46,599 bases of DNA, taken from the NCBI GenBank assembly GCA_024762335.1, contig JANTHO010000016.1:1-46599 (forward strand). The letters run 5' to 3'. Position 1 is the stretch's first letter. Each line of letters starts with the position of its first letter. Shown here in pieces: positions 16,137 to 25,178 of this stretch. The translations under genes and the position numbers were made by a program. The DNA comes from Acidimicrobiia bacterium. GTDB lineage: Bacteria > Actinomycetota > Acidimicrobiia > Spongiisociales > UBA5794. A model generated the notes under the pieces. That model was not told where the DNA came from, made no database searches, and worked only from the letters and a program-made list of their open reading frames with translations.

Positions 16137-17450
16137 GTGCGACGCTTGATGGTGCTCTTTGTTCTCGGTGTGTTGCTGGTCGCTTGCAGCGGGTCTGCCG
16201 ATGAGCCGGCGACGTCGACCGATCCCGGTTCGACGCCGGCCTCGTCTTCATCGACGGCCACGTCGGTCGCTCCCGCGAGCACGACCACTGTGCCCACGAC
16301 GACGACCGCTGAGACCACGACCACGGGGGCGACGACGACGAGTGCGCCGACGACCACGACCACCACGGTTGCAGAGCGACCGGTGACTGAGCATCCGAAC
16401 CTCCCTTCCGCGCTCGGTGGGCACCTCGTCGATTGGGATGCCGTCGGCCCCGGATGGTTCCTCGTTCTCTACGACACGATGGACATGGTCGCGGCGACCC
16501 CCGGGCCGACCGTTCTCTACCTCGTCTCGCCTTCAGGAGACCGCTACGAGGTCGCTACCTGGGCCTCAGGTCCGTACGACATCCTCGACTGGGCAGGCAC
16601 CGGGGATGCCGCCATGGTGCTGCACAACGGAGGTGTGGCGGCCATCGTCGATCTCCGCACCGGGGTCGAGACGTCGACGATCGCGCTGCCGCCCGACTGG
16701 TATTCGGACCCGGCTTCCTTCACGTCGCCAACCGGAATGAACGTTGTCGTCCTCACCGATGACGGCACGACGCAACGCGTCGAACGACGCGACCGATCCG
16801 GTGCCGTGCTGGCAGTTCTCGGTGAGCAGGCGAGTCCCTCCGACGTGCGCGACAGTCTCGGCTGGCTCTACGGCTACGACGGGACGTTCGCGCTCATCCG
16901 GCACGCCGGTGGCATCGAGTACGTGGCCAACGACGGCACCTTCGTGCGCGATCTTTGGACCCCCATGGCACACCGCTGCTCACCGGTCCGGTGGTGGGAC
17001 GCCGACACGTTCGTCGCCGCCTGCATCGGAGAAGGTCCGGCTTTCCCCGACGACTATTCCCAGGTCTGGCTCCTGGAGACCGATGGGACCGCAGGCAGTC
17101 CCTTGACGACGATCCCTCCCGGGCCGATCGCCGTCGTCGACTTCGGACACTCGGATGCGTGGGAGGTACCCGGCCACACGATCGCCCAGTGGTGGGGGGA
17201 CTGTGGTTCGGCGGGTGTTCGCGAGGTTGCCGCCGATGGATCCGTCACGTCGCCCTTCCTCGCCAACGGGCGCTTCCTCGAGATCGACGGTTCCGAGATG
17301 GTGCTCCAGCAGTGGGCGGCGTGCGACATGTCGGAGGGTCTCGTCGTCCGGGTCGACTTCTCTGGAGCGGAGACGGCGGAGCTGGTCCCGCGCATCGGCG
17401 ACTCCTGGGGTGTGCGCGACGCCGAGAGCCTCGCCGCGATGTATCCGTAG
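16137..17450 (+). CDS. Hypothetical lipoprotein with Thr-rich linker
   Basis: 437 aa, family not recognised. The signal peptide has lipobox LLVAC, followed by about 55 residues of Ser/Thr/Ala-rich linker. The rest is a globular domain with recurring short beta-like segments (VLYLVSPSGD, MVLHNGGVAAIVD, VVVLTDDGTTQRVERRD) that could form a beta-propeller, and several Cys in the second half. It is exposed outside the membrane. Start GTG 16137 has AGGAGG five bases upstream. It stands alone between pcrA and the nitronate monooxygenase-like gene. Confidence 0.75.
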   Translation: MRRLMVLFVLGVLLVACSGSADEPATSTDPGSTPASSSSTATSVAPASTTTVPTTTTAETTTTGATTTSAPTTTTTTVAERPVTEHPNLPSALGGHLVDWDAVGPGWFLVLYDTMDMVAATPGPTVLYLVSPSGDRYEVATWASGPYDILDWAGTGDAAMVLHNGGVAAIVDLRTGVETSTIALPPDWYSDPASFTSPTGMNVVVLTDDGTTQRVERRDRSGAVLAVLGEQASPSDVRDSLGWLYGYDGTFALIRHAGGIEYVANDGTFVRDLWTPMAHRCSPVRWWDADTFVAACIGEGPAFPDDYSQVWLLETDGTAGSPLTTIPPGPIAVVDFGHSDAWEVPGHTIAQWWGDCGSAGVREVAADGSVTSPFLANGRFLEIDGSEMVLQQWAACDMSEGLVVRVDFSGAETAELVPRIGDSWGVRDAESLAAMYP

Positions 17451-17646
17451 GCGGAACCAGGACGGTGCCTGTCGGCGTGTGGGAATCGACATCGGTGCGG
17501 CGAACGGCGCAGCATCGCGGGAGATTCCGATTCCCGCCACCCATGTGATCGGTCGCGACGGTCGGAAGCGGACCGAACCGGCCGACATCGTGGCGGCTCC
17601 CGAAGCACTCCGACCGAAACGTCGTCCATCGTCGTACCATGCATGC

Positions 17647-19074
17647 GTGCTCAACGACCCACCCGTGCTCATTCAAGGCGGCATGGGCGCCGGCGTGTCC
17701 GACTGGCGACTCGCCCGGGCCGTCGCAGCAGCAGGACACCTCGGTGTCGTTTCCGGCACCGGCCTCGATGCGATCCTCGTCAGGCGTCTTCAGGATGGCG
17801 ACACCGGCGGGCATGTGCGCCGGGCGCTTGCGGCTTTCCCGATTCCGGGAGTTGCCCAACGGATACTCGCCGAGTATTTCATCGAGGGGGGAAAGGAGCC
17901 CGGCTCCCGATACCGATCGAAGCCGATGCCGAGGGTCGAACCCTCCAGGAAGTCGCTCGACCTGCTCGTCGCCGGGAACTTCGTCGAGGTGTACCTCGCG
18001 AAGGAGGGCCACGAGGGCATCGTCGGCATCAACTTCCTGGAGAAGATCCAGACTCCCCATCTTCCTTCGATCTACGGGTCGATGCTGGCGGGAGTCGATT
18101 ACGTCATCATGGGGGCGGGAATCCCCATGGCGATTCCCGGTGTGTTGGATCGACTGAGCGAAGGGCTACCCGTCGAATACCGGTTGGACGTCAAGGGGGC
18201 AGAGCGAGGAGAGACGTTCTCGATGACGTTCGATCCGGTTGCATTCGGTGATGGAGTGCTGCCCGATGCACCGAGATCCCAGTTCCTTGCGATCGTCTCG
18301 TCGCACGTCCTCGCCACCGCCCTGATTCGCAAGGCGAGCGGACGCGTCGATGGTTTCATCATCGAGTATCCGACGGCCGGTGGACACAACGCCCCACCGA
18401 GAGGCAAGCTGCAGCTGAACCAGGCCGGTGAACCGATCTATGGGGATCGAGACATCCCCGACCTCGAGGTGTTCCGGAAACTCGAACGTCCTTTCTGGCT
18501 CGCAGGAGGCTACGGGGAACCGGGGCAGGTCGCTCATGCGCTCGAGTTGGGGGCCGCCGGCGTGCAGGTCGGGACGGCATTCGCCTACTGCGAGGAATCC
18601 GGGTTCACCAAAGACACCAAACGAGAGGTCGTCGAGCTCAGCCGTGCCGGACACGCCAGGATCTTCACCGATCCCGTCGCGTCGCCGACCGGTTTCCCGT
18701 TCAAGGTCGTCGAACTCGACGACAGCCTCTCAGATGCGGCCGTGTACGAACAACGGCCTCGCATCTGCGACCTCGGGTACCTGCGGACGGCATATCGGCG
18801 CGACGACGCGACCGTCGGGTGGCGATGTCCGTCGGAGCCGGTTGACGACTACGTGCGCAAGGGCGGGGACGAAGCCGACACGGTGGGGCGCAAGTGTCTC
18901 TGCAACGCCCTCATTGCGAACATCGGCCTCCCACAGGTGCAACGAAACGGATACGTCGAGGGCACCCTCATCACGTCGGGTGACGACGTCGCCGACGTGG
19001 CCCGGTTCGTCCCCGAAGGACGAACGACATACCGGGCCCTCGACGTGATCAACTACCTCCTTCCAGCCCCCTGA
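17647..19074 (+). CDS. Nitronate monooxygenase / 2-nitropropane dioxygenase-like flavoprotein
   Basis: 475 aa. FMN-dependent TIM barrel typical of the family: N-terminal PPVLIQGGMGAGVSDWRLARAVAAAG, then VDGFIIEYPTAGGHNAPP and GAAGVQVGTAFAYCEESG (phosphate-binding end of the barrel). It is about 130 residues longer than common family members, with extra C-terminal sequence rich in Cys (RICDLGYL, RWRCPSEP-like, RKCLCNA). Substrate is unknown; the family ranges from nitronate oxidation to enoyl reduction. GTG 17647 is the only fitting start and has a TACCAT box 6 bases upstream. The long in-frame extension to 17155 overlaps the previous gene and is rejected. Confidence 0.8.
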   Translation: MLNDPPVLIQGGMGAGVSDWRLARAVAAAGHLGVVSGTGLDAILVRRLQDGDTGGHVRRALAAFPIPGVAQRILAEYFIEGGKEPGSRYRSKPMPRVEPSRKSLDLLVAGNFVEVYLAKEGHEGIVGINFLEKIQTPHLPSIYGSMLAGVDYVIMGAGIPMAIPGVLDRLSEGLPVEYRLDVKGAERGETFSMTFDPVAFGDGVLPDAPRSQFLAIVSSHVLATALIRKASGRVDGFIIEYPTAGGHNAPPRGKLQLNQAGEPIYGDRDIPDLEVFRKLERPFWLAGGYGEPGQVAHALELGAAGVQVGTAFAYCEESGFTKDTKREVVELSRAGHARIFTDPVASPTGFPFKVVELDDSLSDAAVYEQRPRICDLGYLRTAYRRDDATVGWRCPSEPVDDYVRKGGDEADTVGRKCLCNALIANIGLPQVQRNGYVEGTLITSGDDVADVARFVPEGRTTYRALDVINYLLPAP

Positions 19075-19147
19075 CCCGTGACCGCTCCTGCGTGAACAGT
19101 GGGGAGGGCGAATCGTGGGGGCGGGACGGGCACTAGCCTTGCAGGTC

Positions 19148-19540
19148 ATGCCGCCACGCATTCTGATCGCCAAACCGGGCCTCGACGGCCACGATCGCGG
19201 AGCGAAGGTCGTGGCCCGCGCATTGCGCGATGCCGGCTGTGAGGTCATCTACACGGGTCTCCATCAGACTCCCGACCAGATCGCACAGGCGGCCATCGAT
19301 GAGGATGTCGACGGCGTGGGCCTCTCCACGCTCTCCGGAGCCCACATGACCCTGTTCCCGCGCGTCGTTGAGGCGTTGCGCGAACGCGGAGCGGGAGACA
19401 TCGTCGTGTTCGGCGGCGGCATCATCCCGGACGAGGACATCCCCGCTCTCCACGAGGCCGGGATCAGCGCCGTGTTCACACCGGGCGCCCCGCTCGAAGA
19501 CATCGAGGCATGGGTCGAAGATCACCTGTCAGATCATTGA
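19148..19540 (+). CDS. Stand-alone cobalamin-binding subunit of methylmalonyl-CoA mutase type
   Basis: 130 aa, only the B12-binding Rossmann domain. [16 protein letters not shown] contains the DxHxxG motif whose His ligates cobalt, followed by [10 protein letters not shown] and VFGGGIIP, the other B12 loops. Stand-alone versions pair with a separate catalytic subunit, which is not in the window. Position directly before sucCD fits a methylmalonyl-CoA to succinyl-CoA route. ATG 19148 follows a TAGCCT box by 8 bases and lacks a ribosome-binding site. An upstream GTG (19115) would add 11 residues not typical of the family. Confidence 0.85.
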   Translation: MPPRILIAKPGLDGHDRGAKVVARALRDAGCEVIYTGLHQTPDQIAQAAIDEDVDGVGLSTLSGAHMTLFPRVVEALRERGAGDIVVFGGGIIPDEDIPALHEAGISAVFTPGAPLEDIEAWVEDHLSDH

Positions 19541-19570
19541 AACGAAACCGATGAACGGAGGAGGATCCTC

Positions 19571-20790
19571 TTGAAGATCCACGAGTACCAGGCGAAAGCC
19601 CTCATGGCCGACCGCGGCATTGCGGTCCCCAAGGGTCGCGTCGCCATGACGGTGGACGAGGCGGTCGCAGCCGTCCGCCCACTCATCGAGGACAGCGGCA
19701 ACCCCGTCGTCGTCGTCAAATCGCAGATTCACGCCGGCGGGCGCGGAAAGGGCCGCTTCAAGGAGCATCCAGACGTCGGAGGCGTCAACGTCGTAACGGA
19801 CGGGATCTCCGGCGGCATCGAGGCGGCGGAAGAACGCGTTCGCGAACTCGCCACGAAGATGCTCGGATCGACACTCGTCACGATTCAGACCGGCGAAGAG
19901 GGCAAGGAGGTCAACCGCCTCTACATCGAGCAGGGCATTGACATCGCCACCGAGCTGTACCTCTCCGTTCTCCTCGACCGCGCCACGTCGCGCAACATCG
20001 TGATGGCGTCGACCGAGGGCGGTACCGAGATCGAAGTCGTTGCCGCCGAAACTCCGGAGAAGATCCTGAAGGTCGAGATCGACCCCGCCTTCGGGCTTCT
20101 GCCATTCCAGGCGCGACGGATCGCCTACGACCTCGGGTTCGAGGGAGCGGCATTCAAGAACGGAGTCAAGTTCCTTGACGCGCTCACCAAAGCGGCCGTC
20201 GAACTCGACACCGATCTCGTTGAGATCAACCCGCTCGTCATCACGACCGACGGGGATGTGATGGCGCTCGACGGGAAGATGGCTTTCGATGCGAACGCCC
20301 TGTTCCGCCACCCCGATGTCGCCGCGCTGCGGGACGTCACCGAAGAGGACGCGGCGGAACTCGAGGCGAAGGAGTTCGATCTTTCGTTCATCAAGCTCGA
20401 CGGTGAGATCGGGTGCATGGTGAACGGCGCCGGTCTCGCCATGGCGACGATGGACATCATCAAGACCGTCGGCGGGGAACCCGCCAACTTCCTCGACGTC
20501 GGCGGGGGTGCCGAGAAGGAGCAGATCGCCGCAGCGTTCAAGATCATCACCAAGGACCCGAACGTCAAAGGGATCTTCGTGAACATCTTCGGCGGCATCA
20601 TGCGATGCGACATCATCGCGGAGGGCGTGATCGCAGCCGTCGAAGAAGTCGGCCTCTCGGTTCCGCTCGTCGTCCGACTCGAAGGGACGAATGTCGAGCT
20701 CGGCAAACAGCTACTCGACGAGTCGGGCCTCGACCTCGTCAGTGCCACCGACATGAAAGACGGCGCCCAGAAGATCTTGGAGTTGACGCG

Positions 20791-20794
<4 letters not shown>
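19571..20794 (+). CDS. sucC: Succinyl-CoA ligase (ADP-forming) beta subunit
   Basis: 407 aa, slightly longer than the E. coli protein. The N-terminal ATP-grasp begins [17 protein letters not shown] and includes [12 protein letters not shown]. The C-terminal CoA-ligase domain includes [15 protein letters not shown]. It makes succinate and ATP/GTP from succinyl-CoA in the citrate cycle. The start is TTG 19571, with a strong GGAGGAGG six bases upstream. It overlaps sucD by ATGA. Confidence 0.96.
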
Positions 20795-21716
<922 letters not shown>

Positions 21717-21717
<1 letters not shown>

Positions 21718-21779
21718 AGCCGAGAGCCAAGAACCGAGAGTCAAGAGCCGAGAGTCAAGAGCCGAGAGTCAAGAGTCAA
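21717..21779. repeat. Heptanucleotide array GAGYCRA, nine units (locus A, left side)
   Basis: Nine consecutive 7-bp units with no gap: GAGCCGA, GAGCCAA, GAACCGA, GAGTCAA, GAGCCGA, GAGTCAA, GAGCCGA, GAGTCAA, GAGTCAA. Variation is confined to three positions. The array starts at the sucD stop codon and runs into the hairpin at 21779-21807. The same heptamer family recurs at 34267-34300 (inverted), 36949-36983 and 38414-38427. Confidence 0.9.
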
Positions 21780-21807
21780 GAGACCCGGGCTTCGCGCCCG
21801 GGTCTCT
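21779..21807. terminator. Bidirectional terminator hairpin between sucD and the regulator gene
   Basis: A 12-bp perfect GC-rich stem (21779-21790 with 21796-21807) with a 5-nt loop, between convergent genes ending at 21717 and 21842. Downstream on the plus strand the sequence is pyrimidine-rich because of the TTTCTAC array. It is flanked on both sides by heptamer arrays. Confidence 0.8.
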
Positions 21808-21839
21808 CTACTTTCTACTTTCTACTTTCTACCGTCTAC
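21805..21839. repeat. Heptanucleotide array TTTCTAC, five units (locus A, right side)
   Basis: Units TCTCTAC, TTTCTAC, TTTCTAC, TTTCTAC, CGTCTAC: three exact copies with one degenerate copy at each end. It abuts the 3' end of the minus-strand regulator gene. The reverse complement GTAGAAA forms arrays at 34197-34231 and 38469-38489. Confidence 0.9.
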
Positions 21840-21841
21840 TC

Positions 21842-23275
21842 CTAGTGGAGCACCGGGAGGCCGGTGATCGCACCGATGATGTCGGCTGCTCGTTCCACCG
21901 CTGCAGCAGGTCGCAACGTGCCGGTGATGACCGCCTCCACCATCTGTTGGAGTTGGATCGAGATCAGTGGATATCCGACAATGTGTGGGCGGTTGACCGC
22001 CGTTGAGAAGAGCCGGGCCGTCTCGAGGACAAACGGCCGTGCCTGTTCGACTAGATCGAGGGAGGACCGTCGTGCCGGGATCATCGGCCGGCCCGCCGTG
22101 CGTGCTGCGAGTTGGGCCGGCGTGGTCAACTGTTCGAGTAGCGCCATGGCGGCAACGGGGTGGCGTGACTGACGGAGTATCACGTAGGCCATGGCACCCG
22201 CGGCCGTAGCAGGAGCACCGTGGGGTCCGCTTGGGAACGGAGCGAATACGAAGCGGTCCCACACAGTCTCGAGGGTGAGGTCCGCCGCATCCGCGATCAC
22301 CTCGGCCTCGTAGCTCCCTCCGATGCCGATGGCTGCCCTACCGGTTCCAAGGTGTCTCGGGGCCGTCAGCCAGCCGTGATTGACGACATCGCCGCTCATC
22401 GTGCCGTCTTCGATGAACTGACGGAGAAGGCGCAGGGTTTCGACGGTCTCTGCGTTGTCGATTCCGACGCCGTCGCCGATGATCCGGACACCGTTGGATC
22501 CGAGCAGGGCAGTGAGGCAGTACGTCGTCGTCTCGGCCGCAGCGAGTCCGCCCGGCATGACGATCGCATGGTTGCCGTTCGGCATCAGGGGTTGGATGGA
22601 TTGAGCGAGGGATCGGAGTTCGCCCCACGTCGAAGGAATGGTCGCACCAACACGATCGATCTGGGCACGGTCGTACCAGACACCGGCGACGTTGATCTCC
22701 TCCGGCACGGCATGCACGTGCCGATCGAAACGCATGCCGTCCACGAACGTTGGATCGAAGTCGGCGCGGTACTCGGATTCGATCCAACGGGGATCGAGAT
22801 CGTCGAGCGCATGAATGACGTGAGCATCGGCGAGCTCGGCAATCCACACCTCGTCGATGAGGGCGATGTCGGGTGCCGTGCCTTCTGCAACCGCCCGCAT
22901 CAAGCATTCAGGAAGTTCCGTGTAGTCGACCACCGTCACATCGGTGTGTGGCGGGGCGGCTCCGGAAATGCGCTCTGCCCGGATTGCGTCGGAGACGACG
23001 ATTCGAAGCGGCGGCCGGTTGCGATCGTCCGATCGCCACTCCGGGTTGACGAATGTGCCTCTCCGACGCATTCTCACGATCACCCCTTCCTCGGCAAGTT
23101 CCGAGAGAGCGCGGTGGACGGGGGTTCGGCTGATCGAGTAGAGGTCGCAGATTTCAGCCTCCGTCGGGAGGCGATCGCCGGGCGCGTACCGTCCCGCTTC
23201 GATTTCGGAGAGGAGCAGCAGTTTGAGCTGGTGATAGAGGGGGACTGCCGAGTCCGCGTCGAGGATGCCGGTCAT
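21842..23275 (-). CDS. GntR DNA-binding domain fused to a solute-binding-protein fold: sugar-responsive regulator
   Basis: 477 aa, no signal peptide. Residues about 10-80 form a GntR winged helix (LYHQLKLLLLSEIEAGRY, GDRLPTEAEICDLY, SRTPVHRALSELAEEGVI). The rest resembles ABC-transporter family 1 solute-binding proteins (APDIALIDEVWIAELAD, GVWYDRAQIDRVGATIPSTW, GRAAIGIGGSYEAE). Most GntR proteins instead carry FCD, UTRA or LacI-like sensors. It lies 25 bases after the phosphorylase gene and divergent from a sugar ABC operon, so it probably senses the same glucoside in the cytoplasm. ATG 23275 follows GGGGGAG. An earlier ATG (23416) is inside the upstream gene. Confidence 0.85.
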   Translation of the reverse strand: MTGILDADSAVPLYHQLKLLLLSEIEAGRYAPGDRLPTEAEICDLYSISRTPVHRALSELAEEGVIVRMRRRGTFVNPEWRSDDRNRPPLRIVVSDAIRAERISGAAPPHTDVTVVDYTELPECLMRAVAEGTAPDIALIDEVWIAELADAHVIHALDDLDPRWIESEYRADFDPTFVDGMRFDRHVHAVPEEINVAGVWYDRAQIDRVGATIPSTWGELRSLAQSIQPLMPNGNHAIVMPGGLAAAETTTYCLTALLGSNGVRIIGDGVGIDNAETVETLRLLRQFIEDGTMSGDVVNHGWLTAPRHLGTGRAAIGIGGSYEAEVIADAADLTLETVWDRFVFAPFPSGPHGAPATAAGAMAYVILRQSRHPVAAMALLEQLTTPAQLAARTAGRPMIPARRSSLDLVEQARPFVLETARLFSTAVNRPHIVGYPLISIQLQQMVEAVITGTLRPAAAVERAADIIGAITGLPVLH

Positions 23276-23300
23276 TCGGGGCTCCCCCGGTCGCTGCCGT

Positions 23301-24998
23301 CTATCGGCTTGAGTCGATGAGCCAAAGCATTCCCCATGGACCGAGAGCGTACCCGTCCCCCGCGGTGCGGAAGCGGTAACCGCGCGGGTTCTCCCCATCC
23401 CGGGCGTCGATCTCAACGGCAGAGTCGGAGACGTTCACAAAGACTCGGCCGCGTTCACCGCTCGGCGCCTGTCGCTCGATGCCGATGACACCGGAAGGCG
23501 TCGGGAGCACCCGCTGGTCGGCGTCGGGGTGAAACGCAGGAGTGGAACGGCGCCAGAGCAGCATCTCTTCGATAGCCCGGAGCGAACGAGATGCACGCGT
23601 GCTCGTGTCGGCCAGCGTGTGGCCCAGGCGATCCGCGCGGAAGCGACCCCGGTTGATCGATCGAGCGGAGCCGGTCTGCTCCATCAACTGGATATCGTTC
23701 GGACTCGCCAACAGCGAGTGGATGTAGACGGCCGGGATGCCGCTTGTGGCAAACATGATGGCGTGGGACGCAAGGTGTCGTGCCAACGCATCGTCTCCCA
23801 TGGTGGATCCGCGGATGAGGTCGTACCAGGTGGCGTTCAGCTCATACGGCGATGATGTTCCGTCGGGGTTGCGCCTGCGGTTCGCCCGGCCACCGTGTCG
23901 TTCTGCTTCGGCGACGAGACGCTCGACGTCGGTCGGGTCGACGAGACCTTCGAGCGGTCGGACACCGACACCGTCATGAGATGCAAGGAAGTTGAGATAG
24001 GTGGTCCCGGGTGGAATGCCGTTTGCCGATTCGAGCCACCGTTCCAGATCCTCTGTCTGGCCCGTGACGAAGGCATGGAGGGTGAGAGGAGGCAGCGTGA
24101 AGCGATAGACCATATCGGCTTCTGGCACGGATCCGTCCCCGAGGTAGCTGATGTTCTCATCGTGGGGGACGTTCGTCTCACTCACCAGAATGACATTCGG
24201 GTAGGTGTCGTCGAGACAGGACCGGAGGAACTGGATGATCGCATGGGTCTGCGGCATGTGGATGGACGGTGTCCCCTCTTCTTTCCACAAGAAGCACGCT
24301 GCGTCGAGGCGGATCGCTGCGGCACCGCGCCGGGCGTACGTAAGGAGGACCGAGAGAACGTACAGGAGGACCTCGGGATTCCGATAGTCCAGGTCGGCCT
24401 GATCGGCGGAGAACGTCGTCCAGACCCATTCATCGCCGCGTACCGTTGTAAACGGTGTGAGCAGCGGATGCTCTCTGGCGCGAACGGTCGCGGACAGGTC
24501 GGCGTCGGGGGATGCCGTGCGAAAGAAGTCGCGGAAGGCCGGGTCGCCGTCCCTCCAACGGGCGAAGCAGTCCGACTGAGCCGAGCAGTGGTTGATGACG
24601 GCGTCGACCATGAGTCGCGCATCACGGCCGATGGCCTCGATGTCCGACCAGCTACCGAACTCGTCGAACACGGCGGAGTAGTCCGTGATGCTGAATCCTT
24701 CGTCTGAACTCGACGGGAAGAACGGCAAGACGTGGATGCCGTTGAATGCGGGCGCTGCGTGCATGGAGAAGAAGTCGTGGAGGGAGGCAAGTGGCGGGCG
24801 ATTGTCGGAGCGGATCTGGTCGGGGTAGGAGATCACCCACGCGTCACGCTCATCCCACCGAGTTCCCCGCATACCCTGTTTTGGCTGGTGCTCGCTGAGA
24901 AGCGCATCGACCCGTGGCATGAGCGCGGCGGAGTGCTCTGCTCCGTAAATTTCGGTGAGGAGTGACGCCGACCGAAAACGCTCTCTTTTAGCACTCAT
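23301..24998 (-). CDS. GH13_18 glycoside phosphorylase (glucosylglycerate/sucrose phosphorylase-like)
   Basis: 565 aa. Alpha-amylase barrel with GIHVLPFFPSSSDEGFSI, then nucleophile Asp232 (IRLDAACFLWKEEGT), acid/base Glu274 (SETNVPHDENISY) and Asp342 (ASHDGVGVRPLEG). These stretches look closest to glucosylglycerate phosphorylase (YcjM of E. coli) and related sucrose phosphorylases, which split an alpha-glucoside with phosphate to give glucose-1-phosphate. E. coli ycjM likewise sits beside a solute-binding protein and two permease genes. The acceptor cannot be fixed by eye. ATG 24998 appears leaderless. Confidence 0.85.
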   Translation of the reverse strand: MSAKRERFRSASLLTEIYGAEHSAALMPRVDALLSEHQPKQGMRGTRWDERDAWVISYPDQIRSDNRPPLASLHDFFSMHAAPAFNGIHVLPFFPSSSDEGFSITDYSAVFDEFGSWSDIEAIGRDARLMVDAVINHCSAQSDCFARWRDGDPAFRDFFRTASPDADLSATVRAREHPLLTPFTTVRGDEWVWTTFSADQADLDYRNPEVLLYVLSVLLTYARRGAAAIRLDAACFLWKEEGTPSIHMPQTHAIIQFLRSCLDDTYPNVILVSETNVPHDENISYLGDGSVPEADMVYRFTLPPLTLHAFVTGQTEDLERWLESANGIPPGTTYLNFLASHDGVGVRPLEGLVDPTDVERLVAEAERHGGRANRRRNPDGTSSPYELNATWYDLIRGSTMGDDALARHLASHAIMFATSGIPAVYIHSLLASPNDIQLMEQTGSARSINRGRFRADRLGHTLADTSTRASRSLRAIEEMLLWRRSTPAFHPDADQRVLPTPSGVIGIERQAPSGERGRVFVNVSDSAVEIDARDGENPRGYRFRTAGDGYALGPWGMLWLIDSSR

Positions 24999-25005
24999 GT
25001 ATAAC

Positions 25006-25034
25006 AAAATAGCCGGAAAAGAAAGCGATGTCGA
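25006..25034 (-). promoter_or_regulatory. Promoter of the phosphorylase-regulator operon (leaderless)
   Basis: On the minus strand TCGACA (25034-25029), 17 bases, TATTTT (25011-25006), then 7 bases to the ATG. The surrounding 60 bases are unusually AT-rich for this genome. The spacing implies a leaderless mRNA. Confidence 0.6.
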
Positions 25035-25045
25035 CCAATTTTCGC

Positions 25046-25075
25046 TTGCACGCGCCGAAGTATTGTTGTTACAGT
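25046..25075 (+). promoter_or_regulatory. Promoter of the sugar ABC operon
   Basis: TTGCAC (25046-25051), an 18-base spacer, TACAGT (25070-25075). The -10 is embedded in the palindrome at 25067-25081, so a repressor bound there would block it. The remaining leader to 25178 contains a small GC hairpin (25139-25153) but no other gene. Confidence 0.55.
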
Positions 25076-25081
25076 GAAACA
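25067..25081. promoter_or_regulatory. Operator-like palindrome TGTTaCAgTGaAACA
   Basis: 15 bp with dyad symmetry (TGTT-CA-TG-AACA matching, centre and one pair mismatched). It overlaps the plus-strand -10 in the divergent promoter region. It is the best candidate site for the GntR/solute-binding fusion regulator encoded by the neighbouring operon. Confidence 0.5.
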
Positions 25082-25178
25082 AATGGGGTGAGGGTCGGTG
25101 TCCGTGCCGGCAGCGCCCCGGCTTGTTGGAAGTCAATTCCCCGCCCGGCGGGGACCGTCAGGACTAGGAGAGAGATCC

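Noticed and set aside
14590-16251. 553-aa open frame on the minus strand opposite pcrA
   Set aside because: The plus frame has every helicase motif in order. The antisense frame is low-complexity, Arg/Asp/Val-rich and arises from high GC content.
16290-16375. ACG/ACC-rich tandem tract
   Set aside because: It is the coding sequence of a Thr-rich linker after a lipobox. Similar linkers occur in the cytochrome c and sugar-binding lipoproteins, so it is not an intergenic repeat.
17155-17646. In-frame N-terminal extension of the nitronate-monooxygenase-like gene
   Set aside because: It overlaps the preceding lipoprotein gene, is Arg/Ser-rich shadow sequence, and the family starts at PPVLIQGG just after GTG 17647.
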